Assembly: GCA_902363535.1 (NCBI GenBank)
Contig: CABJAE010000011.1
Span: forward strand, 13,490 to 77,489
Direction of reading: 5' to 3'
DNA: 64,000 nucleotides
Source: Peptoniphilaceae bacterium
GTDB lineage: Bacteria; Bacillota; Clostridia; Tissierellales; Peptoniphilaceae
A model generated the notes under the pieces. The model made no database searches and had not been told where the DNA came from. It saw only the letters and a list, made by a program, of their open reading frames with translations. Below, one piece after another: positions 53,694 to 62,610 of this stretch. The translations under genes and the position numbers were made by a program. Each line of letters starts with the position of its first letter. Position 1 is the stretch's first letter.

Positions 53694-54692
53694 CTATTGG
53701 ATGAATCGGGCAATATCGCCGAAAATCGTCACGTAAATCATGAGAGCAAAGAGCAAGACAAAGCTTGCCACGGAAAGCCCCTGTTCGATTCGTTCGTTTA
53801 CCGGTTTGCCCGTGATTCCTTCGATTAGGATAAACACGAGCTTGCCTCCGTCGAGGGCGGGAATGGGCAGCAGGTTCATAAAGCCCAGATTCGCCGAAAT
53901 GTAGGCCGTGATAAACATCAAAGAGCCGAACCCGTACTTTGCCGAGTCGCCGATCACTTTCACCACGCCTACGGGGCCGGACAGATTGTCTACGCCCAGG
54001 TTTCCCGTAAATAATTTCCCTAAGACGTCGAAAATGGTGACGATAACTTTCCCCGTCATCTTGAATCCGTCGCCCATGGCTTTTACCGGATGCTTTTCGC
54101 TGGTGGGTTGTATGCCCACGATGGGGCGACCGTCTTTTTCTACGGGCTTTACGGTAAAATCGAGAATTTTCCCTTCGCGATCAATGCCGATGGTAATGGG
54201 ATTTTTCGAAGACGCCACGGTTTTGGAAAAAGCGTCCCAGTCCTTTATTTCCTTTCCGTCGACGGAGCGAATGGCGTCCCCTTTTTGAATTCCCGCCACG
54301 GCCGCCGGGGAATTCGGAATCACTTCGTCCACGATTTTCGTCGGATAGCCGGTGATTAAGAGAAAAAGAGAAAAGGCCACGATGGCCAGGACAAAATTCA
54401 TGCCAGCGCCGCTGACGATGACCGCTGCCCGCTTCAATAGACTCGCGTTATTGAACGACCGCGGGTCGTCCGATGCCGACTCTTCCCCTTCCATGGCCAC
54501 ATAGCCGCCGATGGGCAACGCCCGAAGGCTGTATTGGGTTTCTTCCGTTTGTTTTTTATAGATTAAAGGGCCCATGCCGATGGCGTACTCATTCACGCGA
54601 ATACCGACGGCCTTTGCCACAGCAAAATGGCCGAATTCGTGTATGGCGATAATTAGTATAAAGACAAAAAGTGAACCGAAAAGGGTCGTCAT
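53694..54692 (-). CDS. rseP: RIP zinc metalloprotease RseP/RasP
   Basis: A 332-residue site-2 protease with the zinc motif HEFGH at about residues 18-22, a PDZ domain (about 115-190) and the C-terminal NLLPIPALDGG motif. About four membrane helices are present. It cleaves membrane anti-sigma factors and signal peptide remnants. The dxr gene often found before it is missing here. Confidence 0.94.
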   Translation of the reverse strand: MTTLFGSLFVFILIIAIHEFGHFAVAKAVGIRVNEYAIGMGPLIYKKQTEETQYSLRALPIGGYVAMEGEESASDDPRSFNNASLLKRAAVIVSGAGMNFVLAIVAFSLFLLITGYPTKIVDEVIPNSPAAVAGIQKGDAIRSVDGKEIKDWDAFSKTVASSKNPITIGIDREGKILDFTVKPVEKDGRPIVGIQPTSEKHPVKAMGDGFKMTGKVIVTIFDVLGKLFTGNLGVDNLSGPVGVVKVIGDSAKYGFGSLMFITAYISANLGFMNLLPIPALDGGKLVFILIEGITGKPVNERIEQGLSVASFVLLFALMIYVTIFGDIARFIQ

Positions 54693-54700
54693 ATAACCTC

Positions 54701-55471
54701 CTAAAGTGAAAAGCGGAACAGAATATAGACCATGGGTATGATTAAGAGCATGCTGTCGAAGCGGTCCATGAATCCGCCGTGGCCCGGTAAAAAGTGGCCG
54801 AAGTCCTTAATCCCCATGGCGCGTTTAATTTTCGATGCAAACAGATCCCCCAGCTGCGCCGTAACGGAGGCGAGGCCGATAAAGAGCACGTGGATCAGCG
54901 TAATGTGAATGTCGAAAATCATGCAGTAGATCAAACCGCATAGCATGGTACCCGCGACGCCGCCCAACGCGCCCTCCACGGTTTTGTTCGGGCTGATGGT
55001 GGGACACAGCTTGTGTTTTCCGAAAGCCATTCCCGTCAAATAGGCGAAAGTATCCGTGGCAATGGATATGACGAATACCAGATAAAGGTAACGCGTCTTG
55101 TCCAAAGCCATGATGGGGAACAAAAAGGTGGGCACATAGATCAGTATGAGGGCAGAGATACCCATATCTTCGATCGTAAAATCATCCTCTTTTAAATAAT
55201 ACAGTATGAGGAAAAACAAAGGGATGGTAAATGCCACAAACCACGGCCAGCCTCGCTCGTACACCACAAAGTGAAAGGCACAGGCAAGGAGAATGTAGTG
55301 CTCGGGAATGTTATTGCCCTTGTGTTTAAAGGCGGAAATCAGTTCGTGACACAGAGCCAGGGAAAAGAAGAGAACGGCACATTGCAACACCATTCCGCCG
55401 AAATAGAGAATCGCCACTAAAAGAGCGATGAGAACCAAGGCCGTCGTCGTTCGTTTTAACAGATTACTCAA
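54701..55471 (-). CDS. cdsA: Phosphatidate cytidylyltransferase
   Basis: A 256-residue integral membrane enzyme making CDP-diacylglycerol. The complete family signature (S-x-KR ... KD ... PGHGGFMDRFD) is near the C-terminus, and about seven membrane helices are present. The start is a TTG at 55471 following GGAGGCG, directly after the uppS stop. Its product feeds PgsA (33501-34034). Confidence 0.95.
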   Translation of the reverse strand: MSNLLKRTTTALVLIALLVAILYFGGMVLQCAVLFFSLALCHELISAFKHKGNNIPEHYILLACAFHFVVYERGWPWFVAFTIPLFFLILYYLKEDDFTIEDMGISALILIYVPTFLFPIMALDKTRYLYLVFVISIATDTFAYLTGMAFGKHKLCPTISPNKTVEGALGGVAGTMLCGLIYCMIFDIHITLIHVLFIGLASVTAQLGDLFASKIKRAMGIKDFGHFLPGHGGFMDRFDSMLLIIPMVYILFRFSL

Positions 55472-56185
55472 TTATACGCCTCCAAATCGCCTGTCCCTCG
55501 TTTGATAATCGTCTATGGCTTTCTTTAATGTGTCTTCCGTAAAGTCCGGCCAAAGAATATCCGAGAACCAAAATTCCGCATAGGCCAATTGCCAGAGCAT
55601 AAAATTGCTGACCCGCAGCTCGCCGCTCGGACGGATCAACAGATCCAGGGGCGGCTGGTTTTTCGTATAAAGCTCCCTTTCGAAAGCTTCTTTATCGATG
55701 GCATCGACGGAAATCTCGCCGTTCACGGCTTTTTGCGCCAGCGATTTTGCCGCACGTAGGATTTCATCCTGCCCCCCGTAGTTCAAGCCGATATTTAAGA
55801 TGAGATCCACGTTGGATTCGGTGCGCTCGACGGCGCCTAAGACCATCTTTCGGGTCTTTTCGCCTAATGCGGACAGGTCGCCCATAATGTTCAGCTTCAC
55901 GCCGTTTTCGTCCAATTCGTCAATGTATTGATCGATAAATGTGCGCAAGAGAAACATAAGGTTTGACACTTCCTGCTCCGGGCGCTTCCAATTTTCCGTG
56001 GAAAAGGCGTAGAGAGACAGATAGGGGATATTCAATTTGTAGCAGGCCCTTACGATTTCCAAAACCCGCTTCACGCCCTCTTTGTGGCCGTAAGTGCGCG
56101 GCATATTGCGCGCCTTTGCCCAGCGGCCGTTGCCGTCCATGATAATGCCCAGGTGTTTGGGCATGGCTTTTTTTTCAGAATCCAT
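55472..56185 (-). CDS. uppS: Isoprenyl transferase (undecaprenyl diphosphate synthase)
   Basis: A 237-residue cis-prenyltransferase with the MDGNGRWAKAR active-site start, SLYAFSTENWKRP and a C-terminal LLIRPSGELRVSNFMLWQ. It makes the C55 carrier lipid for cell wall synthesis from MEP-pathway precursors. Frr precedes and cdsA follows, the conserved order. Confidence 0.96.
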   Translation of the reverse strand: MDSEKKAMPKHLGIIMDGNGRWAKARNMPRTYGHKEGVKRVLEIVRACYKLNIPYLSLYAFSTENWKRPEQEVSNLMFLLRTFIDQYIDELDENGVKLNIMGDLSALGEKTRKMVLGAVERTESNVDLILNIGLNYGGQDEILRAAKSLAQKAVNGEISVDAIDKEAFERELYTKNQPPLDLLIRPSGELRVSNFMLWQLAYAEFWFSDILWPDFTEDTLKKAIDDYQTRDRRFGGV

Positions 56186-56195
56186 GATTTCTCCT

Positions 56196-56222
56196 AAAAA
56201 GAAAGAACCCCCTTAGGGGGCC
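56196..56222 (-). terminator. Hairpin between frr and uppS
   Basis: Leftward CCCCC-TAA-GGGGG stem followed by an interrupted T-rich tract. It is probably a partial terminator inside the long operon, since no promoter was recognised before uppS. Confidence 0.6.
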
Positions 56223-56236
56223 CTATTCAGTTGTAT

Positions 56237-56797
56237 TTAAATTTCAAGCAATTCGTCTTCCTTTGCCTTCGCAATGGCGTCGATGTTTTTAACGGCGGCG
56301 TCGATGATCTTCTGAATTTCTTCTTCGTAATCTTTTTGATCATCTTCGGAAATTTCCTTGTTCTTTTCCGCTTTTTTAATCAAGTCGATGGCGTCGCGAC
56401 GAACGTTTCTGATGGCAACTTTCGATTGTTCGGCATCTTTTCCTACGACTTTGATCATTTCCTTGCGTCGTTCTTCCGTCAACGCGGGAATCGCCAAGCG
56501 AATCAATTTGCCGTCGTTGGATGGATTCAGGCCCAGATCCGATTTTAAAATTTCTTTTTCAATGGCGGGGATCAAGGATGCGTCCCAGGGTTGAATGGTC
56601 AACAGACGCGCTTCCGGTGCCGTAATGCCGGCAACTTGATTTAACGGCGTTTGTTGGCCGTAGGCTTCCACGGTAATCCGGTCCAAGAGGGACGGATTGG
56701 CGCGGCCGGCGCGAATGGATGCCAATTCTTCCTTTAAGCGATCGGCAGTCTTTTCCGTTTTGGTTTGAACTTCTTTTTTGACTTCGCTAAAATCCAT
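56237..56797 (-). CDS. frr: Ribosome recycling factor
   Basis: A 186-residue tRNA-shaped protein of helical bundle and small beta domain. Family segments include LDRITVEAYGQQTPLNQVA and IRLAIPALTEERRKE. It splits the post-termination ribosome with EF-G. A strong AAGGAGG site precedes the ATG. Confidence 0.96.
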   Translation of the reverse strand: MDFSEVKKEVQTKTEKTADRLKEELASIRAGRANPSLLDRITVEAYGQQTPLNQVAGITAPEARLLTIQPWDASLIPAIEKEILKSDLGLNPSNDGKLIRLAIPALTEERRKEMIKVVGKDAEQSKVAIRNVRRDAIDLIKKAEKNKEISEDDQKDYEEEIQKIIDAAVKNIDAIAKAKEDELLEI

Positions 56798-56809
56798 ACA
56801 AAATCCTCC

Positions 56810-57517
56810 TTATTCAACACGGGTCCCCAGTTCCTTGCCCATGGCCGCGTCGAAAAGATTGCTCGATTCGTCGATGCCGAAGACAAGTAGGGGGATTTCA
56901 TTATCCATGCATAGAGAAGTGGCTGTCGAATCCATGATTTTTAAATTCTTGCTGAGAATATCGAAATAAGACAAATTGTCGAATTTCACTGCGTCGTCGT
57001 AGACATTGGGATCGGAATCGTAAATGCCGTCGACGCCTTTTTTCGCCAGCAGAATGACTTCCGCGTCGATTTCCGCCGCGCGAAGGGCTGCCGTGGTGTC
57101 CGTGGAAAAATAGGGATTGCCGATGCCTCCGGAGAAAATGACCACGCGGCCTTTTTCCAGGTGGCGAATGGCCCGGCGACGAATGTAGGGCTCGGCCACT
57201 TGTTTCATTTCGATGGCCGTCATGACCCGCGTCACAACCTCCATTTGCTCCAGGGCATCTTGAAGCGCCAGGGCGTTCATGACCGTGCCGAGCATTCCCA
57301 TGTAGTCGGATGTGGCTCGGTCCATTTCCTTGCTGTCCCGGCCACGCCAGAAATTGCCGCCGCCGACGACGATGCAGGTTTCCACACCAGCCTCGGAGAT
57401 GCGCTTGATCTCACGAGCGAAGAGCCTGACCACAGAAGAATCGATGCCGATTCCTTTTTCTCCCGCCATGGCTTCCCCGCTGAGTTTTAAGACGATCCTC
57501 TTGTATTTAGGTTCCAT
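56810..57517 (-). CDS. pyrH: UMP kinase
   Basis: A 235-residue amino acid kinase-fold UMP kinase ([10 protein letters not shown] start, [28 protein letters not shown]). It phosphorylates UMP to UDP as a hexamer. The ribosome site is weak compared with its neighbours. It lies between tsf and frr, the standard order. Confidence 0.96.
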   Translation of the reverse strand: MEPKYKRIVLKLSGEAMAGEKGIGIDSSVVRLFAREIKRISEAGVETCIVVGGGNFWRGRDSKEMDRATSDYMGMLGTVMNALALQDALEQMEVVTRVMTAIEMKQVAEPYIRRRAIRHLEKGRVVIFSGGIGNPYFSTDTTAALRAAEIDAEVILLAKKGVDGIYDSDPNVYDDAVKFDNLSYFDILSKNLKIMDSTATSLCMDNEIPLLVFGIDESSNLFDAAMGKELGTRVE

Positions 57518-57530
57518 GGTCCGGGTCCGC

Positions 57531-58175
57531 TTATTTCATTTGTTTTGCAACTTCTTCGGCGAAGTCTTCGGAGCGTTTTTCCATGCCTTCACCGACTTCA
57601 TAGCGGCAGAAGCGACGGATGCTGATCTTTTCGCCGATTTTTGCGATAAGTTCGGTTAATAATTCGTTTACGGTCTTGTCGCCGTCTTTAATGAAGGGTT
57701 GATCCAAAAGGACGATTTCTTTGTAGAATTTTTCCAAACGGCCTTCGACCATTTTTTCTACAATGTGTTCCGGTTTGCCTTCATTTAACGCTTGTTCCTT
57801 TAAGACGGAACGTTCGTGATCCAATTCGTCTTGGGGAACTTCGTCGCGGGTAACGTATTTCGGGTTGACGGCAGCCACTTGCATGGCCATGTCGCGAACA
57901 AATTCTCTGAAGTCTTCGTTTTTGGCGACAAAGTCGGTTTCGGTGTTGACTTCGATCAAAACGCCGATGCGGTTGTTGTGGATGTAGCTTTCTACAATCC
58001 CTTCCGCTGCGATGCGATCGCTCTTCTTAGCGACCTTGCTGAGGCCTTGTTCTCTGAGGATGTCGGCGGCGCGATCAATGTCGCCGTTGGATTCCTTTAA
58101 GGCCTTCTTGCAGTCCATCATGCCTGCGCCGGATTTGTCTCTTAATTCTTTTACCATTTTTGCAGAAATTTCCAT
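57531..58175 (-). CDS. tsf: Elongation factor Ts, short form
   Basis: A 214-residue EF-Ts with the UBA-like N-terminus ([17 protein letters not shown]) and the [10 protein letters not shown] core segment. It recycles EF-Tu-GDP. It is clearly shorter than the roughly 290 residues of Bacillus or E. coli EF-Ts, so one core repeat is reduced, similar to thermophile forms. A longer frame from 58211 is less likely because AAAGGGG stands before the ATG at 58175. Confidence 0.94.
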   Translation of the reverse strand: MEISAKMVKELRDKSGAGMMDCKKALKESNGDIDRAADILREQGLSKVAKKSDRIAAEGIVESYIHNNRIGVLIEVNTETDFVAKNEDFREFVRDMAMQVAAVNPKYVTRDEVPQDELDHERSVLKEQALNEGKPEHIVEKMVEGRLEKFYKEIVLLDQPFIKDGDKTVNELLTELIAKIGEKISIRRFCRYEVGEGMEKRSEDFAEEVAKQMK

Positions 58176-58209
58176 TTTAAGTCCCCTTTCAGATACGAGT
58201 TGCACTCTC

Positions 58210-58244
58210 AAAAAAATAAGAGTTCCATTGGCCAGAACTCTTAT
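58210..58244 (-). terminator. Terminator between rpsB and tsf
   Basis: Leftward, a ten-pair perfect stem ATAAGAGTTC/GAACTCTTAT with a nine-base loop is followed by seven T residues. As tsf has no visible promoter of its own, this probably lowers tsf and downstream expression relative to rpsB. Confidence 0.8.
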
Positions 58245-58252
58245 AATTTGCC

Positions 58253-59035
58253 TTATTCTTGTTCTTTTGTATCAGCCGCACTATCCGTGATTTGATTTTC
58301 AGTTTCTTCAGATGCTTCAGGTGCTTCAGCTTCTTCTTCAGCGTGATCTTGTGCCCCTTGTTTTCCTTCGAGAACGGCGTTAGCCATGGTTTCCGTAATT
58401 AATTTTACGGCACGAATGGCGTCGTCATTGCCGGGGATGGGGTAATCCAATTCATCGGGATCGCAGTTAGTATCGAGAATACCGACGATGGGAATACCGA
58501 GCTTTTGCGCTTCTTTAACGGCGATATTTTCTTTCTTCGGATCGACGACGTACATGACATCGGGCAGACCGTTCATGTCTTTAATGCCGCCTAAGAATTT
58601 TTCAAGACGTTCTCTTTCGTGACGAAGGCCGATAACTTCCTTCTTGGGAAGAACGTCGAAGCGACCGTCTGTTTCCATTTCTTCCAAATCTTTCAGACGA
58701 GCGATTCTCTTCTTTATGGTTTGATAGTTGGTGAGAAGACCGCCTAACCAACGTTGGTTAATGTAGAATTCTCCGCAACGCTTAGCTTCTTTTTCGATGG
58801 CATCTTGCGCTTGCTTTTTGGTACCGACAAATAAAACTTGTCCGCCGTTTTGAGCGGTTTCGCGAACGAAATCGTAGGCTTCTTCGATTTTGCCGACGGT
58901 TTTTTGTAAGTCGATAATGTAAATACCGTTGCGTTCGGTGAAGATGTATTTCTTCATCTTCGGGTTCCATCTTCTGGTTTGGTGACCAAAGTGTACGCCG
59001 GCTTCAAGCAGGCTCTTCATAGATACTACAGACAT
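58253..59035 (-). CDS. rpsB: Ribosomal protein uS2
   Basis: A 260-residue uS2 with the [26 protein letters not shown] start and [15 protein letters not shown]. The acidic C-terminal tail (about 225-260) is longer than average. The ATG at 59035 follows GGAGG; a frame from 59077 enters the leader and is rejected. It has a strong promoter and a structured leader. Confidence 0.97.
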   Translation of the reverse strand: MSVVSMKSLLEAGVHFGHQTRRWNPKMKKYIFTERNGIYIIDLQKTVGKIEEAYDFVRETAQNGGQVLFVGTKKQAQDAIEKEAKRCGEFYINQRWLGGLLTNYQTIKKRIARLKDLEEMETDGRFDVLPKKEVIGLRHERERLEKFLGGIKDMNGLPDVMYVVDPKKENIAVKEAQKLGIPIVGILDTNCDPDELDYPIPGNDDAIRAVKLITETMANAVLEGKQGAQDHAEEEAEAPEASEETENQITDSAADTKEQE

Positions 59036-59059
59036 ATTACCTCCAAATGTTTTTTCCTC

Positions 59060-59114
59060 CACAGCCCGTATGAACAAAGCGACCCTCAGGCAACGGCCAG
59101 GTTCTGAGGCTGTG
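59060..59114 (-). ncRNA. Structured leader of rpsB, possible S2 autoregulatory element
   Basis: In leftward reading CACAGC (59109-59114) can pair with GCTGTG (59060-59065), enclosing a CTCAG/CTGAG hairpin (about 59104-59108 with 59085-59089). The leader is about 95 bases. Autogenous control of rpsB-tsf by S2 is known in E. coli; the same in this organism is inference. Confidence 0.45.
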
Positions 59115-59133
59115 TGCGTATTTGTACCGATAT

Positions 59134-59162
59134 ATTATAACACGCGCGCCCTACCCTTGCAA
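59134..59162 (-). promoter_or_regulatory. Strong predicted promoter of rpsB-tsf
   Basis: Minus strand TTGCAA (59157-59162), 17-base spacer ending in TGT, then perfect TATAAT (59134-59139). It is divergent from the aminopeptidase promoter. Confidence 0.8.
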
Positions 59163-59193
59163 GAATCCTTTCTCTTTTTTCGGCGCCGGATTG

Positions 59194-59202
59194 TGGTATA
59201 CT
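59194..59202 (+). promoter_or_regulatory. Predicted extended -10 promoter of the M29 aminopeptidase
   Basis: TGG followed by TATACT (59197-59202), 20 bases before the ATG. The -35 match is poor. Confidence 0.45.
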
Positions 59203-59221
59203 TTCAGAAAAAGGAGGAACT

Positions 59222-60451
59222 ATGAATTTCAACGAACAATTAAATGCATATGCTGAATTACTGATAAACACGGGCCTTTCTCTTGAAAAAGGACAGGACC
59301 TTGTGATCCAAAGTCCCATCGAAGGAAGGGACTTGGTCGTCGCCTGCGCCGAAGCGGCTTACGCCCAGGGCGCCGCCGACGTGCGCGTCATTTGGTCCGA
59401 CGATGCCCTTACCCTTTTAAAATACGAACATGCATCGGAAGAGGTGCTTAACACGGTTCACGATTTCGATACGGAATTGTATCGCCACTACATTGAAAAC
59501 GGCGCCGCCTTTTTATCCTTTACGGGATCGGATCCGGATTTGTTAAAGCAAATCGATGCCCACAAGCTTCAGGAAGCGTCCATGAGCCGTTCCAAGGCCA
59601 TGCGCTTTTACTCCGAGGCCATCATGAAGGACGAAAATCCCTGGACCGTCGCAGGCATCGCTACGGAGGCCTGGGCGAAGAAAGTCTATCCCGAAGATGA
59701 CACAGACGTTGCCGTTAAAAAGTTGTGGCAGGCGATTTTCGATATGTGCCGCGTCTCTGAAAGCACCATCGCCGATTGGAAAAAGCACACGACGACGGTG
59801 GACGGACAGGCGAAGAAGCTGACGGAAGCCGCATACAAATCCCTTCACTACAAAAACAGTTTGGGAACGGATCTGACCATTACGCTTCCCGAGGGCCACA
59901 TTTGGGCCGGCGGCGGCTCCACTTTGCCCGATGGCCGCTACTTCGTGGCAAATATCCCGACGGAAGAAGTCTTTACCCTTCCCCACCGCGCCGGGGTCGA
60001 CGGCGTCGTTCACGCCTCCATGCCTCTCGCCTACAACGGCAATGTCATCGACAACTTTTGGCTTCGTTTTAAGGACGGGAAGGTCGTCGATTTCGACGCC
60101 GAAAAGGGAAAAGATGTTCTCGCCCGTTTGCTCGACACCGACGAGGGCGCCGGACGCTTGGGCGAGGTAGCTCTCGTTCCCTACGATTCGCCGATTTCCA
60201 ATCGCAATCAACTTTTTTATAACACCCTTTATGACGAAAACGCCTCTTGCCATTTGGCTCTCGGCAAGGCCTATCCCACCAATCTTAATGGCGGCAGCGA
60301 TTTAAATGAGGATGCGCTTTTAGAACGAGGCGCAAACAACAGCTTGATCCACGTGGACTTTATGGTGGGCACAGCGGATCTTTCCATTACGGCGACCACG
60401 GCAGATGGCGACGAAGTGCCGATTTTTGTAAACGGAAATTGGGCAGAATAA
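59222..60451 (+). CDS. M29 family metallo-aminopeptidase
   Basis: A 409-residue aminopeptidase of the AmpS/AmpT/PepS group. Family features include TYAELLINTGLSLEKGQDL-like N-terminal helix, the NIPTEEVFTLPHRAGVDG segment (catalytic Glu and His), and late HLALGKAYP and HVDFMVG metal-site pieces. It removes N-terminal residues from peptides in the cytoplasm using a two-metal centre. A strong AAAAAGGAGG site precedes the ATG, and a terminator follows. Confidence 0.93.
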   Translation: MNFNEQLNAYAELLINTGLSLEKGQDLVIQSPIEGRDLVVACAEAAYAQGAADVRVIWSDDALTLLKYEHASEEVLNTVHDFDTELYRHYIENGAAFLSFTGSDPDLLKQIDAHKLQEASMSRSKAMRFYSEAIMKDENPWTVAGIATEAWAKKVYPEDDTDVAVKKLWQAIFDMCRVSESTIADWKKHTTTVDGQAKKLTEAAYKSLHYKNSLGTDLTITLPEGHIWAGGGSTLPDGRYFVANIPTEEVFTLPHRAGVDGVVHASMPLAYNGNVIDNFWLRFKDGKVVDFDAEKGKDVLARLLDTDEGAGRLGEVALVPYDSPISNRNQLFYNTLYDENASCHLALGKAYPTNLNGGSDLNEDALLERGANNSLIHVDFMVGTADLSITATTADGDEVPIFVNGNWAE

Positions 60452-60478
60452 AAGGACATCAAACGGTGCCCGAAAAGA

Positions 60479-60504
60479 AACCCCCCGCTTAACCGGGGGT
60501 TTTC
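60479..60504 (+). terminator. Rho-independent terminator after the aminopeptidase
   Basis: CCCCCG/CGGGGG stem with a six-base loop and a short T-run. Confidence 0.75.
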
Positions 60505-60509
60505 TAATG

Positions 60510-60544
60510 CAAAAAAAGCTTCCGAAAAATCGGAAGCTTTTTTC
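60510..60544. terminator. Bidirectional terminator between aminopeptidase and rpmF
   Basis: A 14-pair stem (A-run, GCTTCCGA and complement) with T residues on both strands. It lies immediately after the leftward rpmF stop and behind the rightward terminator. Confidence 0.85.
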
Positions 60545-60733
60545 TTATACTTCTTCAGAAGTTGCGATAACTTCTTTGCCATCGTAGTAGCCGCAGCTCG
60601 GGCAAATACGGTGGGGTAACTTCGCTTCGTGGCAATTGGGGCACTCAGCGACAGTCGTTTTATTCAGACGATAAGAAGATGCACGTCTCTTGTTTTTACG
60701 TTGTTTCGAAGTTTTACTCTTAGGTACTGCCAT
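60545..60733 (-). CDS. rpmF: Ribosomal protein bL32
   Basis: A 62-residue bL32 with the MAVPKSKTSKQRKNKRRA start and a zinc site of CPNC and CPSC. It belongs to the 50S subunit. It is the last gene after yceD, the conserved pair. Confidence 0.97.
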   Translation of the reverse strand: MAVPKSKTSKQRKNKRRASSYRLNKTTVAECPNCHEAKLPHRICPSCGYYDGKEVIATSEEV

Positions 60734-60752
60734 GTCTACACCTCCCTATCTC

Positions 60753-61262
60753 TTATGCTTTTTCATCAAATAGATTTTTTAAGGATTCAAAGGGGCTGAT
60801 GCCTTCCGATTCACAATGGTGATCGGGATGTTCGTTTAAATCCTCACCACAGACCGGGCAAAGTCCCTTGCAATCATCATCACACAAAACTTTGATCGGT
60901 ACGGATGTTATCACTTGCGAGAATACTATTTCCGCCAACGGAAATTCATCCAAAGCTTCGACGAGAAGCACGTTCGCTTCGTCGTCCTCTTCCTCATCGG
61001 TGGTTACGACCACGTGAGATTCGCTGTCGATGGTTTCTTCCACCATCTTCAAGCAGCGATCACACGGGGTTTTGATGTCGTAGGTCACATGAACGTCGAC
61101 TTCTAAGTCCCCATCAACTTTATAGATGTCCATATCGTAGTCAACGGGATCGAGAAGATCGAGACCTTCTAAATCCAAGGGACTGTCTTCTTTCATCAGC
61201 TGACCCTCGACGTGTTTGTGGATGTCACTTCCCTGTAAAAAATCAGAAAATTCTCTACGCAA
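60753..61262 (-). CDS. yceD: DUF177 protein, YceD/YlbN type
   Basis: About 169 residues. The DUF177 core includes the CDRCL motif and late CDDDCKGLCPVCGEDLN cysteines, so zinc binding is plausible. YceD proteins are linked to 23S rRNA and 50S assembly through their fixed pairing with rpmF. A GTG at 61271 is in frame; the TTG at 61262 follows AGAGGTG and is preferred. It has a strong promoter just upstream. Confidence 0.87.
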   Translation of the reverse strand: MRREFSDFLQGSDIHKHVEGQLMKEDSPLDLEGLDLLDPVDYDMDIYKVDGDLEVDVHVTYDIKTPCDRCLKMVEETIDSESHVVVTTDEEEDDEANVLLVEALDEFPLAEIVFSQVITSVPIKVLCDDDCKGLCPVCGEDLNEHPDHHCESEGISPFESLKNLFDEKA

Positions 61263-61291
61263 AGGTATCACCTCTAAAACTGCTGCAAGCT

Positions 61292-61321
61292 ATTATATGA
61301 TAAGAAACGGCCTCTTGTCAA
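61292..61321 (-). promoter_or_regulatory. Strong predicted promoter of yceD-rpmF
   Basis: Minus strand perfect TTGACA (61316-61321), 18-base spacer, perfect TATAAT (61292-61297), immediately downstream of the ackA stop. Confidence 0.8.
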
Positions 61322-61326
61322 GGAAT

Positions 61327-62517
61327 TTAAACGAGTTTGGCCGTTTCCATGGCGATTTTCAATTCTTCGTTGGTGGGAATAACCAATACGGGAATGGAAG
61401 AATCGTCGGCACTGATGACAGCTTCTTTGCCGCGCATGTCGTTTTTGTCGCGGTCGATCTTGATGCCTAAGGAAGCCAAGCCGCCTGCGACGCGTTCTCT
61501 CGTGGAAATGGAGTTTTCGCCGACGCCGGCCGTAAAGATAATGCCGTCGCAGTGATCCATTTCGGTTAAATAGGCGCCGATGAATTTGCGGACGCGGTTT
61601 TCGAAAATATCCAGAGCCAGTTGTGCCCGTTCGTTGCCCTTTTCAGCTGCTTCTTCCAAGTCTCTGAAGTCGCTGGATACGCCGCTGATGCCCAAGACAC
61701 CGCTCTTTTTGTTCATAACATTAGACATTTCCTCGGTCGAGAGGTTTTCTTTGTCCATAATGAAGGGAACGATGGCGGGGTCCATGTCGCCGGTACGGGT
61801 ACCCATGGCCAAGCCTTCGAGGGGCGTAAAGCCCATGGTGGTGTCGTAGCATTTTCCGCCGACGACGGCGCTGATGCTGGAGCCGTTACCTAAGTGGCAG
61901 GTAATTAAGTTCACATCGTCAAGATTTTTGCCGAGCATTTCAGCGGCACGTTCCGTAATGTATTGGTGGCTGGTGCCGTGGAAGCCGTAGCGACGAACTT
62001 TGTATTTTTCGTAGTATTCGTAGGGAAGGGCATAGATGTAGTTTAATGCCGGAATGGTTTGGTGGAAAGCCGTGTCGAATACAGCGACCATGGGGATGTC
62101 GCCCATGATTTCCTTGCAGGCTTCGATACCGATAATGTTCGGCGGATTGTGCAGGGGTGCGATTTCAACATTGTCGTTAATGGCTTTCATGACCTTTTCG
62201 TCGATGATCACCGATTCGGCAAATGCTTCGCCGCCGTGTACGACGCGGTGGCCGACGGCATCGATTTCGTCTAAGCTCTTAACGGCGCCGTATTCAGCGT
62301 GTTGTAAAGAATCCAAGACGATTTTAAGGGCTGCCTTGTGATCGGCGAGCATTTCTTCGATGACGATTTCGTCTTTGCCGGCTGCTTCGTATTTTACGCG
62401 GCCGCCTTCGATGCCGATCCGTTCGGCTAAACCTTTGGCGAGAACTTTCTTATCTTCCATATCGATTAACTGGTATTTCAGAGAAGAGCTGCCACAGTTA
62501 ATGACTAAAATTTTCAT
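61327..62517 (-). CDS. ackA: Acetate kinase
   Basis: A 396-residue acetate kinase with [11 protein letters not shown] at the start, [20 protein letters not shown] and the late [12 protein letters not shown] nucleotide site. It interconverts acetyl phosphate and acetate with ATP, giving substrate-level ATP in fermentation. No pta gene is adjacent. A strong AAGGAGG site precedes the ATG. Confidence 0.97.
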   Translation of the reverse strand: MKILVINCGSSSLKYQLIDMEDKKVLAKGLAERIGIEGGRVKYEAAGKDEIVIEEMLADHKAALKIVLDSLQHAEYGAVKSLDEIDAVGHRVVHGGEAFAESVIIDEKVMKAINDNVEIAPLHNPPNIIGIEACKEIMGDIPMVAVFDTAFHQTIPALNYIYALPYEYYEKYKVRRYGFHGTSHQYITERAAEMLGKNLDDVNLITCHLGNGSSISAVVGGKCYDTTMGFTPLEGLAMGTRTGDMDPAIVPFIMDKENLSTEEMSNVMNKKSGVLGISGVSSDFRDLEEAAEKGNERAQLALDIFENRVRKFIGAYLTEMDHCDGIIFTAGVGENSISTRERVAGGLASLGIKIDRDKNDMRGKEAVISADDSSIPVLVIPTNEELKIAMETAKLV

Positions 62518-62555
62518 GTATTTCCTCCTTAAGCATTTTCATTTTGACCGCAGTT

Positions 62556-62583
62556 ATTATATCATATAATCGTTCCTTGTCGA
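62556..62583 (-). promoter_or_regulatory. Predicted promoter of ackA
   Basis: Minus strand TCGACA (62578-62583), 16-base spacer ending in TGA, then perfect TATAAT (62556-62561). The rightward tmcAL promoter must lie in the same 90 bases; TTGACC at 62544-62549 is a candidate -35. Confidence 0.6.
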
Positions 62584-62610
62584 AGAAAAGAGATGAAAAG
62601 GATTGAAATC

